A stretch of DNA of 19,756 nucleotides from JAISGQ01 sp964500965 (GTDB lineage: Bacteria > Bacillota > Clostridia > Oscillospirales > Acutalibacteraceae), in the NCBI GenBank assembly GCA_964500965.1, contig CAZCQZ010000035.1, positions 1 through 19,756 on the forward strand. Direction: 5' to 3'. The stretch's first letter is position 1, and the number at the start of each line of letters is the position of its first letter. Of the stretch, positions 6,842-13,978 are shown piece after piece. The notes under the pieces were generated by a model. It made no database searches, was not told where the DNA came from, and saw only the letters and a list, made by a program, of their open reading frames with translations. The translations under genes were made by a program, and so were the position numbers.

Positions 6842-8719
6842 TTATCGCTTGCTTTTCATCGTTTCCATATATTCGGAAAATTTGTCGGACTTCAGCTTGA
6901 AAAGCATACCTCGTCTGCTTCGTCTCGTAACCTTTCTGCGGCGCATTTTCGCAAGCTTCCAGTGAGGAATCGCAGGAGCCTGAGGCGTTACGGGTATTGG
7001 GTCGTCATCGTCGAAGTGAGGAACATAAACAAAGCGTTCCTCGTCTTCGTCACGGGTGTAGTCCGCCGCACTCTTGGCATTGTATTCCGGGTTAAGCTCG
7101 TTGGGATTTTGATAAATCGGAGTGGGAGACAGCGGCGTCTCGGTTCGTACAGGTTCGGGATTGTAGACAGGGGGAGCATAGCCTTTTTGGGCAAAGGGGT
7201 CGCTCATGGGAGTGAAGCCGCGAGATGAGCTGTAATCAACCTCCATATCCTCGAACATCGGAACGACTACGGGAATATCTTCCCCGGCGTAGTCGGGTCT
7301 GTAAATATCCGAGCCGCTGGAATTGTATTCATCGGCGGTAACAGCGGGCATCTGAACGCTTGCCGTTCCTACCACGGGGATTGCGCCGCTTACGGGAGCA
7401 TCGGTCATAATACCGGCTCTGACTCTCGGTGTGTAACGGTCATCGGAGTAGTTGTAATCCTCCTCGGTATGGACAACTACGGGAATATAATCCTCGTCAT
7501 AGTAGGTGCTGTTGCCTGCGGCGGCATTTGCTTCAAGCGCCGCAAGAGCATCGGCGGCGGAAGCCGCCATAGGCTCGGTGGGTATCTGAGGCTGTGCTAC
7601 AGGTTGCTCCGCTACAGGCGTTGTGCCCGGAACAGTGCCTGCGGCAGGCGGTCTGCGCCGCTGACCCTGCGGCGGTCGCTGACCTGCCGGGCGTTGCCGC
7701 TGGGCGGCAGGATTGGCAGGGGCGTAAATGGGTCTGCCGTACTGGTCGTAGCCTATGGGCACACGGGGTTTTCTCTGTGCAGGGGGATAAACAGGTCTGC
7801 CGTTCTGGTCAAAGCCGATTGGACGGGGCTTTTTCTGCGGCGGACGTTGAGCGTAAATGGGTCTGCCGTACTGGTCATAGCCTACGGGCTGAGCCGGAGC
7901 TTGCCGCATCGGAGGAGCGACAGGTCTGCCGTATTGGTCGTAATACACCGGCTGTCTTTTTTTAGGTTTGTTGTCCATGTTCCTGCCTCCCTTTCCGCCT
8001 TTGCTCTTTTGATGCTGTTCATCGGATTTATCATCGGCTTGCTCGATGACTTCTGCTGTCGGCGGAATTTCTTCCCCTGATATTACGTCACCCGATGCTG
8101 CCGCTGCAAGAGCGGCGATTTCATCGGCTGTGGTGCTGTCTTTTTCCGGCTGAGGAGATTGAGCCGGCGGCTCTTTTTCCTTTTCTTTTTCCTCTTTACG
8201 CGCCGCCGCACGTTCCTCGGATATGGGTGAAAACGCTTTCTTTTCCCCCTCAAATTCGTCCTTGTCGGGGAATATTATCGGCAATCGTTCCTCGTCATCT
8301 TCCTCGGAATCGGTTGAAGAAATGTTAGCTTCTTCGACATTCTCCGATGTATCGGCTTCTTCGGCGCGAGCTGTATCCGAGGGGGGCTCCTCCGCTTTGG
8401 GTGCTGCGTAGGTCATAGACCTGCCCCGACGCTGTTCTTCCTTGTCAATCATATCGAAAATCCGGTTGATTTCCTTTTGGTCGATATGCCCGTAAGGGTG
8501 CATGGAATTTTCCGAATCCTGCTCCATGATTCTTTTTCTTGCAATCAGACTGCTAACCAGAAGAAAGATAAGGCACAGAAGCACTATTGCCTGAGCAATC
8601 AGAAAAATAAGAGAGTATTTTTTGACAATGCTTATAGTCAGAAGAACCGCAATAGCCAGTATACCTATAGCGAACACGGTGATTACAGCCGTTGAACGCT
8701 TTGAAACCTTACTGTTCAA
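6842..8719 (-). CDS. Proline-rich membrane protein with four YDQYGRP-type repeats
   Basis: This 625-aa protein of unknown function begins with two adjacent hydrophobic segments (about 10-30 and 34-58), so the long remainder is probably cytoplasmic. Residues 75-250 are highly acidic and low in complexity (Glu/Lys/Ala-rich). Residues about 256-340 contain four repeats of 21-22 residues built on YDQYGRPIY or FDQNGRPVY followed by Pro/Gln/Arg. The rest is disordered-looking and ends in a basic tail (RRRKVTRRSRR). The start is TTG, fixed by GAGAGGAGG 7 nt upstream; no ATG fits. A strong promoter at 8769-8797 overlaps the end of rsmA. The composition suggests a scaffold, possibly for division or envelope complexes, but that is inference. 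Confidence 0.75.
   Translation of the reverse strand: MNSKVSKRSTAVITVFAIGILAIAVLLTISIVKKYSLIFLIAQAIVLLCLIFLLVSSLIARKRIMEQDSENSMHPYGHIDQKEINRIFDMIDKEEQRRGRSMTYAAPKAEEPPSDTARAEEADTSENVEEANISSTDSEEDDEERLPIIFPDKDEFEGEKKAFSPISEERAAARKEEKEKEKEPPAQSPQPEKDSTTADEIAALAAAASGDVISGEEIPPTAEVIEQADDKSDEQHQKSKGGKGGRNMDNKPKKRQPVYYDQYGRPVAPPMRQAPAQPVGYDQYGRPIYAQRPPQKKPRPIGFDQNGRPVYPPAQRKPRVPIGYDQYGRPIYAPANPAAQRQRPAGQRPPQGQRRRPPAAGTVPGTTPVAEQPVAQPQIPTEPMAASAADALAALEANAAAGNSTYYDEDYIPVVVHTEEDYNYSDDRYTPRVRAGIMTDAPVSGAIPVVGTASVQMPAVTADEYNSSGSDIYRPDYAGEDIPVVVPMFEDMEVDYSSSRGFTPMSDPFAQKGYAPPVYNPEPVRTETPLSPTPIYQNPNELNPEYNAKSAADYTRDEDEERFVYVPHFDDDDPIPVTPQAPAIPHWKLAKMRRRKVTRRSRRGMLFKLKSDKFSEYMETMKSKR
7731..7950 (-). repeat. 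Four in-frame tandem repeats encoding YDQYGRP units
   Basis: Near-identical blocks start at about 7731, 7794, 7860 and 7923, giving periods of 63, 66 and 63 bp. Each carries GGTCTGCCGT on the plus strand. All are in frame within the 625-aa gene, so unit number could change by recombination without breaking the frame. Confidence 0.85.
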
Positions 8720-8768
8720 AGCACTGCCTCCTCTCTTTGAAAATTAACAGACTATTGATACATAGTTA

Positions 8769-8797
8769 ATATTACTATAATAATTTAATCATGTCAA
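8769..8797 (-). promoter_or_regulatory. Sigma-A promoter overlapping the rsmA stop codon
   Basis: On the minus strand, TTGACA (8797-8792) lies over the last codons of rsmA, and TAATAT (8774-8769) follows after 17 bp. It would drive the 625-aa membrane protein independently of rsmA. Confidence 0.75.
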
Positions 8798-9655
8798 TAT
8801 AAAATCGGCACAACGAGACAAAACCGAAAGCTTTTCAAATGAAAGTTCTTCGATTCTGGTATTTGGGGGTATGTCTGCGGCGTCCAGAACGGTTGCCGCC
8901 TGCTCACGGGTGAGAAAGCCTCCGGAGCAAAGGGAATTTAAAAGCGTCTTTCTTCGCTGAGAAAACCCTGCCTTAACAAGGCGGAAAAAAACTTCCTTTC
9001 TGCCCACCGGGTAGGGCGGATTGTCTCGAAGATTCAGACTTATTACAGCGGAATCGACATTGGGAGACGGCATGAAGCTGCCCCTTGAAACGTTAAAAAG
9101 CTTTACTGCATCGGCGTAATACGCCACCGCCACCGTTACCGCGCCGGCGTCTCTTGTGCCGACAGGGGCGCAAAGCCGCACGGCGGCTTCTTTCTGCACC
9201 ATAACCGTGATGCTCGAAAAGGGCAGCTCGTCCTCCAGAAGCTTCATGATAAGAGGTGATGTGATATAGTAGGGAAGATTTGCACAAACGCTTATATTGT
9301 CGCAATCCGAAAGCTTTTCGTTAATCAGTGCGCCGAGGTCAAGGGTCAGCGCGTCGGCATTGACGACTTCGACATTGCCGCAGTCTGCCAGAGTTTCGTC
9401 AAGCACCGGCAACAGCCGCCGGTCAAGCTCTATGGCAACAACCTTTTTCGCAAGAAGCGAAAGCTCTCTTGTGAGAACGCCGATACCGGGACCGATTTCG
9501 ATAACACCGGTGTTTTCGTTTTTTACAGCCGCTTGCGCCATGCGCGGACATACTGTGGGATTTATCAGAAAATTCTGCCCCAGGCTTTTGGAAAATGTAA
9601 ATCCGTGACGGGTCAAAAGCTCTTTTACGGCGGAAATATCGGTAAGCTTTTCCAT
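8789..9655 (-). CDS. rsmA: 16S rRNA (adenine1518/1519-N6)-dimethyltransferase RsmA (KsgA)
   Basis: This 288-aa SAM-dependent enzyme dimethylates two adjacent adenines in helix 45 of 16S rRNA late in 30S assembly. The N-terminal SLGQNFL signature is at 24-30. The SAM-binding EIGPGIG is at 53-59, the acidic IELD ribose-binding motif at 75-78, and catalytic NLPYYI at 126-131. A C-terminal helical domain follows from about 195. I chose the ATG at 9655 because AAAGGAG lies 9 nt before it; the reading frame extends 15 codons further to 9700, but those residues lack family similarity and a ribosome site. An extended -10-like TGTTATTAT lies upstream on the minus strand, but its -35 is weak. Loss of KsgA gives kasugamycin resistance in other bacteria. 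Confidence 0.97.
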   Translation of the reverse strand: MEKLTDISAVKELLTRHGFTFSKSLGQNFLINPTVCPRMAQAAVKNENTGVIEIGPGIGVLTRELSLLAKKVVAIELDRRLLPVLDETLADCGNVEVVNADALTLDLGALINEKLSDCDNISVCANLPYYITSPLIMKLLEDELPFSSITVMVQKEAAVRLCAPVGTRDAGAVTVAVAYYADAVKLFNVSRGSFMPSPNVDSAVISLNLRDNPPYPVGRKEVFFRLVKAGFSQRRKTLLNSLCSGGFLTREQAATVLDAADIPPNTRIEELSFEKLSVLSRCADFILT

Positions 9656-9780
9656 ATATAAATGCTCCTTTCGGCTAACGGGAGAGTTTATGCTTGTCAT
9701 GTTACCGACTATAATAACACATTTTTCCGGAGGATAAAAGATGTTTGACGGCTAAACCGTGATTTTTATTTAATAAGCTA

Positions 9781-9809
9781 TTGTCAAAAGCGCAAACTGT
9801 TGTTATTAT
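9781..9809 (+). promoter_or_regulatory. Sigma-A promoter for the deaminase gene
   Basis: TTGTCA (9781-9786) and TATTAT (9804-9809) have a 17-bp spacer and lie 38 bp before the ATG at 9847, with AAGGAG at 9833-9838. Confidence 0.75.
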
Positions 9810-9846
9810 AGACTTGTATTTATTTAACTGAAAAGGAGCAAATATA

Positions 9847-10335
9847 ATGTCACGCAGAGATAAGGAAAATTATTACCTTGACATAGCGCAGACCGTTGCG
9901 GAACGCAGTACCTGCCTGCGCCGAAATTACGGCGCTATAATAGTATCGAATGACGAGATAGTGTCCTCCGGCTACAACGGCGCACCGAGAGGACGGAAAA
10001 ACTGCAACGATGTCAATTCCTGCGTAAGGGAACGGCTGGGAATTGCAAGGGGCGAGCGGTATGAGCTTTGCAGAGCAATTCACGCGGAGGCAAACGCCAT
10101 AATATCCGCAAGCCGCGCTTCCATGATGGGGGCGACCCTGTACCTTGCGGGAATAGACCCGAAAACCGGTGAGCTTATAGGAGACACCTGTTCCTGTGCC
10201 ATGTGCAAGCGCATGGTGATAAACGCAGGCATTGCAAAGGTGGTTGTGCGCAACACCGAAGAACGCTATACGGTTTATGACGTTCAGGACTGGATTGACA
10301 ACGATGAGTCTGTTGAAGGCTCTTTCGGCTACTGA
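9847..10335 (+). CDS. dCMP/cytidine deaminase-family zinc enzyme (ComEB-like)
   Basis: This 162-aa protein is predicted to deaminate dCMP to dUMP, feeding thymidylate synthesis; a related nucleotide substrate is possible. The zinc site is H79-A-E81 (HAEANAI; E81 is the proton shuttle) with C117 and C120 in CSCAMCKRM. The usual proline before the first cysteine of PCxxC is a serine here. The N-terminal region has the family features GAIIVSND and SGYNGAPRG, plus extra cysteines (C53, C59, C75) typical of the dCMP deaminase branch. The length fits. It has its own promoter, and the next gene starts 19 nt after its stop, so both are probably cotranscribed. The exact substrate is less certain than the family. 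Confidence 0.9.
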   Translation: MSRRDKENYYLDIAQTVAERSTCLRRNYGAIIVSNDEIVSSGYNGAPRGRKNCNDVNSCVRERLGIARGERYELCRAIHAEANAIISASRASMMGATLYLAGIDPKTGELIGDTCSCAMCKRMVINAGIAKVVVRNTEERYTVYDVQDWIDNDESVEGSFGY

Positions 10336-10354
10336 TATACCGGAGGTTTCTGCC

Positions 10355-11179
10355 ATGTATGAAATAGACAAGCGAAAGGTTGCGCTGGTCATAGCGGTGC
10401 CGGTGGTGATTCTGCTTATGCTTGCGATTGTGCTGACACTTTCGTGCAGTTGTTCGGAGAGCACCGGGCGTTGGAACGGTGAATGGAATCGTGAGGGTGA
10501 TTCCACATTTTCCCGTGCATCCATAACGATTTACGATGTTGACAGCAACGGATTTAATTTCTCGGTGGAAATTCACAACGGAAATACCGTTGCCGATTCG
10601 ACAAATCTCAGAGCACAGTTTCGCGGAAAAGGCCATGATTATGCGACCTTTGAAATACCCGATACCGATGCGTATGTAGCGTTTACCCTTGAAGACGGAA
10701 GTCTTGCGGTTGAATATAACAGCAAGCAGTGCCTGCAATGGGAGGTAATCGAGGGTTTTTCCTACGGTGCAAACATAGAGGGAATTTATGTTACGGGGAA
10801 TGTGGAGTATCTCAACACTTCCCTTTCGCAAATGGGAGTGTTCACCGAAGAAGAAGACGAAATGATAACCGCCGCACTGACTACAGACCAGTATGCGCGG
10901 CTTATGGACTGCTTCCAGATGTGGAGTACCGACCGCAATAACAATGACGGTGCAGAGGTTTATTACGGCAAAGTAACCGGCAGTGATTATGCGGCAATCG
11001 TACTTTTGTATGATGACGGCACTTACAGCATGGTTATCAGCGAGGACGGAAGCAACAACATGTCGTATCTGACCAACAACGAGCTTTACACGGCGGATTT
11101 GGGCGCATACCCGGAAGCTATACAGCAATGGCTGGAGGATTACGAGGCGGCGTATTATTCAAGTCGAAATTCCTACTGA
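10355..11179 (+). CDS. Hypothetical anchored extracytoplasmic protein
   Basis: This 274-aa protein is not recognised. A short basic N-terminus precedes one hydrophobic segment (about 9-30) ending in LTLSCSCS. The cysteines are suggestive of a lipoprotein, but the -3 residue does not fit a good lipobox, so a signal anchor is as likely. The outer part looks beta-rich, with a first module near 36-125 beginning GRWNGEWNR (reminiscent of small beta-barrel repeats) and an acidic second half. The ATG at 10355 was chosen because CGGAGG precedes it by 9 nt; the frame remains open upstream inside the deaminase gene, but that part is out of frame with the deaminase and not credible. It is probably cotranscribed with the deaminase; a functional link is not evident. 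Confidence 0.75.
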   Translation: MYEIDKRKVALVIAVPVVILLMLAIVLTLSCSCSESTGRWNGEWNREGDSTFSRASITIYDVDSNGFNFSVEIHNGNTVADSTNLRAQFRGKGHDYATFEIPDTDAYVAFTLEDGSLAVEYNSKQCLQWEVIEGFSYGANIEGIYVTGNVEYLNTSLSQMGVFTEEEDEMITAALTTDQYARLMDCFQMWSTDRNNNDGAEVYYGKVTGSDYAAIVLLYDDGTYSMVISEDGSNNMSYLTNNELYTADLGAYPEAIQQWLEDYEAAYYSSRNSY

Positions 11180-11196
11180 TTTACTCTAAAAATTAC

Positions 11197-11225
11197 TTGA
11201 CATATGAAACAATATGAAATAGAAT
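11197..11225 (+). promoter_or_regulatory. Consensus-like promoter with three ATGAAA repeats at 10-bp spacing
   Basis: A perfect TTGACA (11197-11202) and TAGAAT (11220-11225) have a 17-bp spacer. ATGAAA occurs at 11204, 11214 and 11224, exactly one helical turn apart, covering the spacer and the -10. This may be an operator for the helix-turn-helix protein encoded 28 bp downstream. Confidence 0.75.
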
Positions 11226-11252
11226 GAAAAAAGTACAATGGGAGGGATTATA

Positions 11253-11696
11253 ATGCTTGAATATAATAAACTGTATACAGTGGAAGATGTCGCCAACAGG
11301 ACGGGGCTTACGGACAGGACTATCAGAAATTACCTCAGGGACGGCAAGCTGAAAGGCAAAAAAATCGGGGGTCAGTGGCGTTTTACCGTTGATGATATTG
11401 AAGCACTGTTTCATACGCCCGGCGATAATGTGGGCGGCAGAGATGCGGCTTTCAATGAGCCTTGCACAAAAGTCAACCCCGACGTCTACGCGGTTGTGGA
11501 ATATGAGTGCGATCCCGAAACCGCAGACGACCTTTCCGAAAGATTGCGTGCCGAAGCCGCCGCCGGCAGCTTCATGGGCAATATCGAGTGCTCTTATAAT
11601 AATAATGCGGCACGGGCGAAATTTGTTTTGCGCGGCAGTGCGGACTTTGTGGCTGCTATGCTTAAACCGGTCAGAAAGAGCGCGAGAAAGGGTTAG
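11253..11696 (+). CDS. Helix-turn-helix (excisionase/MerR-like) DNA-binding protein
   Basis: In this 147-aa protein, residues 7-53 form a winged helix-turn-helix of the excisionase/HTH_17 type: LYTVEDVANRTGLTDRTIRN, then a wing with KIGGQWRF and a closing DDIEALF. The C-terminal half (about 74-140) looks like a small alpha/beta domain and is not recognised; no dimerising coiled coil of classical MerR type is seen. The ATG at 11253 follows GGGAGG by about 7 nt and replaces an in-frame upstream ATG at 11238 that would bury the ribosome site. There is no integrase or phage gene nearby, so it is probably a chromosomal regulator rather than an excisionase. The ATGAAA repeats in its promoter suggest autoregulation. 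A terminator follows at 11753-11795. Confidence 0.85.
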   Translation: MLEYNKLYTVEDVANRTGLTDRTIRNYLRDGKLKGKKIGGQWRFTVDDIEALFHTPGDNVGGRDAAFNEPCTKVNPDVYAVVEYECDPETADDLSERLRAEAAAGSFMGNIECSYNNNAARAKFVLRGSADFVAAMLKPVRKSARKG

Positions 11697-11752
11697 TTCG
11701 GTATACTATTATATATAGGCGATATATGGAATACATACTGCGCAACAAAATT

Positions 11753-11795
11753 AAAAAGCACTGTTTCGGCGAAGTGTGCAGAAACAGTGCTTTTT
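11753..11795 (+). terminator. Intrinsic terminator after the helix-turn-helix gene
   Basis: Perfect 15-bp arms (AAAAAGCACTGTTTC at 11753-11767; complement 11781-11795) surround a 13-nt loop and end in TTTTT. They lie 56 nt past the stop codon. Confidence 0.9.
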
Positions 11796-12089
11796 GCTTT
11801 TGAAAAATCTGATTATTCGGAAATATCAGGTGCAAAGAGCCGCTTAATTTATAAAGCAATCAGCTTAAATTACTTAATTATTGCTTAACACGGTTTTTGC
11901 TTTGTGCATATTACAGGCGCGAAATAAATATTGCGAAAAGGGAGATATTTAATAAACTGTGTTAAAAAACCCAAAATATAGGCAAAACGGCAATGTGAAC
12001 AACAAAATTTGTCGATAACAAATCAGTTAAGAAAGTTAGTTGCAATGGGTCAAACCGGGCGTTCATTCAAAATTTTTTAATAATTGTAG

Positions 12090-12118
12090 TTGAAATTGTA
12101 CTAAATGTACGTTATAAT
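12090..12118 (+). promoter_or_regulatory. Distal promoter P1 of the sugar ABC operon
   Basis: TTGAAA (12090-12095) and a perfect TATAAT (12113-12118) have a 17-bp spacer. The spacer contains GTAC-N5-GTAC. The transcript would have a leader of about 325 nt, starting with small hairpins (GTGC...GCAC near 12123-12142 and GTTGC...GCAAC near 12150-12167). Confidence 0.7.
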
Positions 12119-12262
12119 AATGGTGCTGATGTAATCATGCACAAGAAAAAGTTGCGCAAGTGAGCAACGGACGAAAATCAGAACAACAAACCGGAAACAA
12201 AATGGAAAATTTTGTTGCGCACAATTTCACAATAAAAAATCAAAAAAACTTCCAAAAAATAG

Positions 12263-12291
12263 TTGATTTTGTTGGAAGAACGTGTTAATAT
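12263..12291 (+). promoter_or_regulatory. Proximal promoter P2 of the sugar ABC operon
   Basis: TTGATT (12263-12268) and TAATAT (12286-12291) have a 17-bp spacer. The -35 sits inside the loop of the CTTCCAA/TTGGAAG inverted repeat, as expected for an operator. The leader would be about 150 nt. Confidence 0.6.
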
Positions 12292-12297
12292 TTATCC

Positions 12298-12449
12298 TGC
12301 AAGACCTCGTTAAAGGTCAAAAAACTTTTTATCGGGTATATGTCATCTGAGATGCGGTGGTATTCGCTTCGGAGTGGTGAACCGAATCGGGAACGCGCTC
12401 TCTGTGACTTAACCATATCAGTCATAATTTTTATTAGGAGGAAAAATCA
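12298..12449 (+). promoter_or_regulatory. Possibly structured 5' leader of the binding-protein mRNA
   Basis: Several nested pairings are possible: GACCT/AGGTC (12303-12318), ATATG (12338-12342) with CATAT (12414-12418), GCG (12354-12356) with CGC (12394-12396), and ATTCG (12362-12366) with CGAAT (12383-12387). An alternative is TTCGG (12368-12372) with CCGAA (12382-12386). The mutually exclusive middle stems could form a switch. GAGGAG-type Shine-Dalgarno is at about 12436-12441. No known riboswitch class is recognised. Confidence 0.35.
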
Positions 12450-13802
12450 ATGAAGAAATTTTTAGCACTTCTTCTTGCAGCTCTCATGCTCGTAGCTTGC
12501 TTCGCAGGTTGCACAAAGGAGACTGAGGAAGATAAGCCCGCAGTTGACGCTTCTAACACCGATGTTTCTAACACTGACGTAGTTAGCACCGAGCCTTTCT
12601 ATGTATGGGCTTGGAACACCGACTTCGTTACCATCCTTGAGAAAGTCCTTCCCGACTATCTCACCGCTGACGAGATTGCTCGTATCCAGTTCGTAAACGT
12701 TGGCGACTCCAGCATTTATCAGGATAAGATTGATGCTATCCTTGCTGATCCCACCAATGAAGAGTATCCCGACATCATGCTTCTCGAAGTAGGTTACGTT
12801 CAGAAGTATGTCCAGTCAGGTGACCTCGCTAAGGTTGCTGACCTCGGCATCACCTCTGCTGACATGGCAGATATGTATGACTACAACCTCAAGCTCGGTT
12901 CTGACGGCGATGACACCTACGCTCTGTTCTGGCAGGCAACTCCCGGTTCCCTCCAGATCCGTGCTGACCTCGCTACAAAGTACCTCGGCACCACCGATCC
13001 CGCAGAGCTTCAGGATATGCTCAGCACCTGGGATAAGGTTGTAGAGGTTTCCAAGAAAGTTTGGGAAGCATCCGAGGGTAAGGTTTCTCTCCTCTCCGGT
13101 GCTGACGACCTTAAGTACATCTTCTGCAACGGCGCTCGTACCACCGCTTGGTATGATTCCAACGATAAGATCGTTATCGACGAGGCTGTTAAGGAGTACT
13201 TTGAGATTGCTAAGCAGCTCAACGGCTACACCTACGACGCTATTATGTGGGATGACACATGGGCAGCTCTGAAGGACGGCGACGGCGAAGAGACCAACGC
13301 TACCATCATGTTCTGCGGATGCCCCTGGTACTCCTACTGGTGCCTCACCGATACCTGGTCCGGCAACACTGTTCTTATCCAGGGACCCCAGGCTTTCTAT
13401 TGGGGCGGCACAGGTCTTGCAGCTACCGCTAACTGCTCCGACAAGGATCTCGCTGCTAAGATTCTGAAGGTTGTTACTTGCGATTCCGAGTCTATGATTA
13501 AGATTAACACCGCTAACGGCGACTATGTCAACAACAAGACCGCTATCGCTTACATCCAGGAGAACGGCTCCGGCACAACCTCTACCTTCTCTTGCTACAA
13601 CAATCAGGACATCATCGGCTTCTATGCAAGCAAGTGCGAAGGCATCAACGTTCTCGCAGTTGGCGAGGATCAGGTTATCTGTGAGCAGCTTCTGCCCACC
13701 GCTGTTGCAGCTTATGCAAACGGCACCACCGCTGATATCGACACCGCTATCGCAGGTCTCGTATCTTCTATCCATGACACTTATTCTTACCTCAACGCAT
13801 AA
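12450..13802 (+). CDS. Extracellular sugar-binding lipoprotein of a CUT1-type ABC importer
   Basis: This is a 450-aa solute-binding protein. The signal peptide (residues 1 to about 20) has two possible lipoprotein cysteines: C17 in LVAC, the better lipobox, and C21 in FAGC. A Thr/Asp/Val-rich linker (about 27-48) precedes a family-1 binding domain. Aromatic residues typical of carbohydrate sites are frequent (W53, W55, W161, W234, W267, W271, W293, W297). Nine cysteines in the mature domain (226, 289, 291, 298, 329, 344, 382, 396, 411) are unusual. Codon use is strongly biased (GCT, CTC, ATC, AAC, GAC, CGT) compared with other genes here, implying very high expression. TAGGAGG precedes the ATG. 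A strong hairpin separates it from the permeases. The sugar is not identifiable. Confidence 0.9.
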   Translation: MKKFLALLLAALMLVACFAGCTKETEEDKPAVDASNTDVSNTDVVSTEPFYVWAWNTDFVTILEKVLPDYLTADEIARIQFVNVGDSSIYQDKIDAILADPTNEEYPDIMLLEVGYVQKYVQSGDLAKVADLGITSADMADMYDYNLKLGSDGDDTYALFWQATPGSLQIRADLATKYLGTTDPAELQDMLSTWDKVVEVSKKVWEASEGKVSLLSGADDLKYIFCNGARTTAWYDSNDKIVIDEAVKEYFEIAKQLNGYTYDAIMWDDTWAALKDGDGEETNATIMFCGCPWYSYWCLTDTWSGNTVLIQGPQAFYWGGTGLAATANCSDKDLAAKILKVVTCDSESMIKINTANGDYVNNKTAIAYIQENGSGTTSTFSCYNNQDIIGFYASKCEGINVLAVGEDQVICEQLLPTAVAAYANGTTADIDTAIAGLVSSIHDTYSYLNA

Positions 13803-13834
13803 TTGACGGTAACTGAATAACATTACCTAAGAGC

Positions 13835-13870
13835 GTTGCTCCCTCCCCCGCGGGGGAGGGAGCAACTTTT
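13835..13870 (+). terminator. Very stable GC-rich hairpin between binding protein and permease genes
   Basis: A perfect 32-bp palindrome (arms 13835-13850 and 13851-13866) is followed by TTTTATTT. It should act as a partial terminator and 3' stabiliser, so the binding protein is made in excess over the permeases. Confidence 0.85.
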
Positions 13871-13978
13871 ATTTAAAACAGGATTGTTTTATCTGCCGAG
13901 TTGATTCTAAAGCTTTTGTCGGTGAACATTTATGCATTTTAGGAATAACCGGCGATTTTATTTAGGTAGGTGAATCCA

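Larger units (their letters stand above)
11796..12449 (+). promoter_or_regulatory. Long regulatory region of the sugar ABC operon
   Basis: These 654 bp hold no convincing coding region. The first 200 bp are AT-rich with nothing identifiable. At 12002-12023, three half-sites alternate (ACAAA-A-TTTGT-cgata-ACAAA), giving an inverted repeat ATTTGT-N5-ACAAAT at 12007-12023. A similar TTGT-N5-ACAA lies at 12212-12224. Two promoters follow (listed separately), along with an inverted repeat CTTCCAA (12249-12255)/TTGGAAG (12272-12278) that brackets the -35 of the second. The leader from about 12298 to 12449 may be structured. The layout suggests at least one LacI-like or other repressor plus leader control. 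Confidence 0.6.

Noticed and set aside
10175..11128. 317-codon open frame antisense to the deaminase and the anchored protein
   Set aside because: Two sense genes with good ribosome sites occupy the region; the antisense product has no recognisable features.
11253..11696. Phage excisionase
   Set aside because: The helix-turn-helix is of the excisionase type, but there is no integrase, att site or phage gene nearby, and the protein has a sizeable extra C-terminal domain.
12331..12410. TPP-riboswitch resemblance (CTGAGA followed by GAACC and a GCG) in the binding-protein leader
   Set aside because: The ACCC strand that pairs with the opening GGG and the GGATAATGCC-type core are missing, and a sugar importer is not a typical TPP target.
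12816..13823. 335-codon open frame antisense to the sugar-binding protein gene
   Set aside because: It is a by-product of the strong codon bias of the sense gene; its Val/Ser/Gly-rich product shows no motif or start signal.
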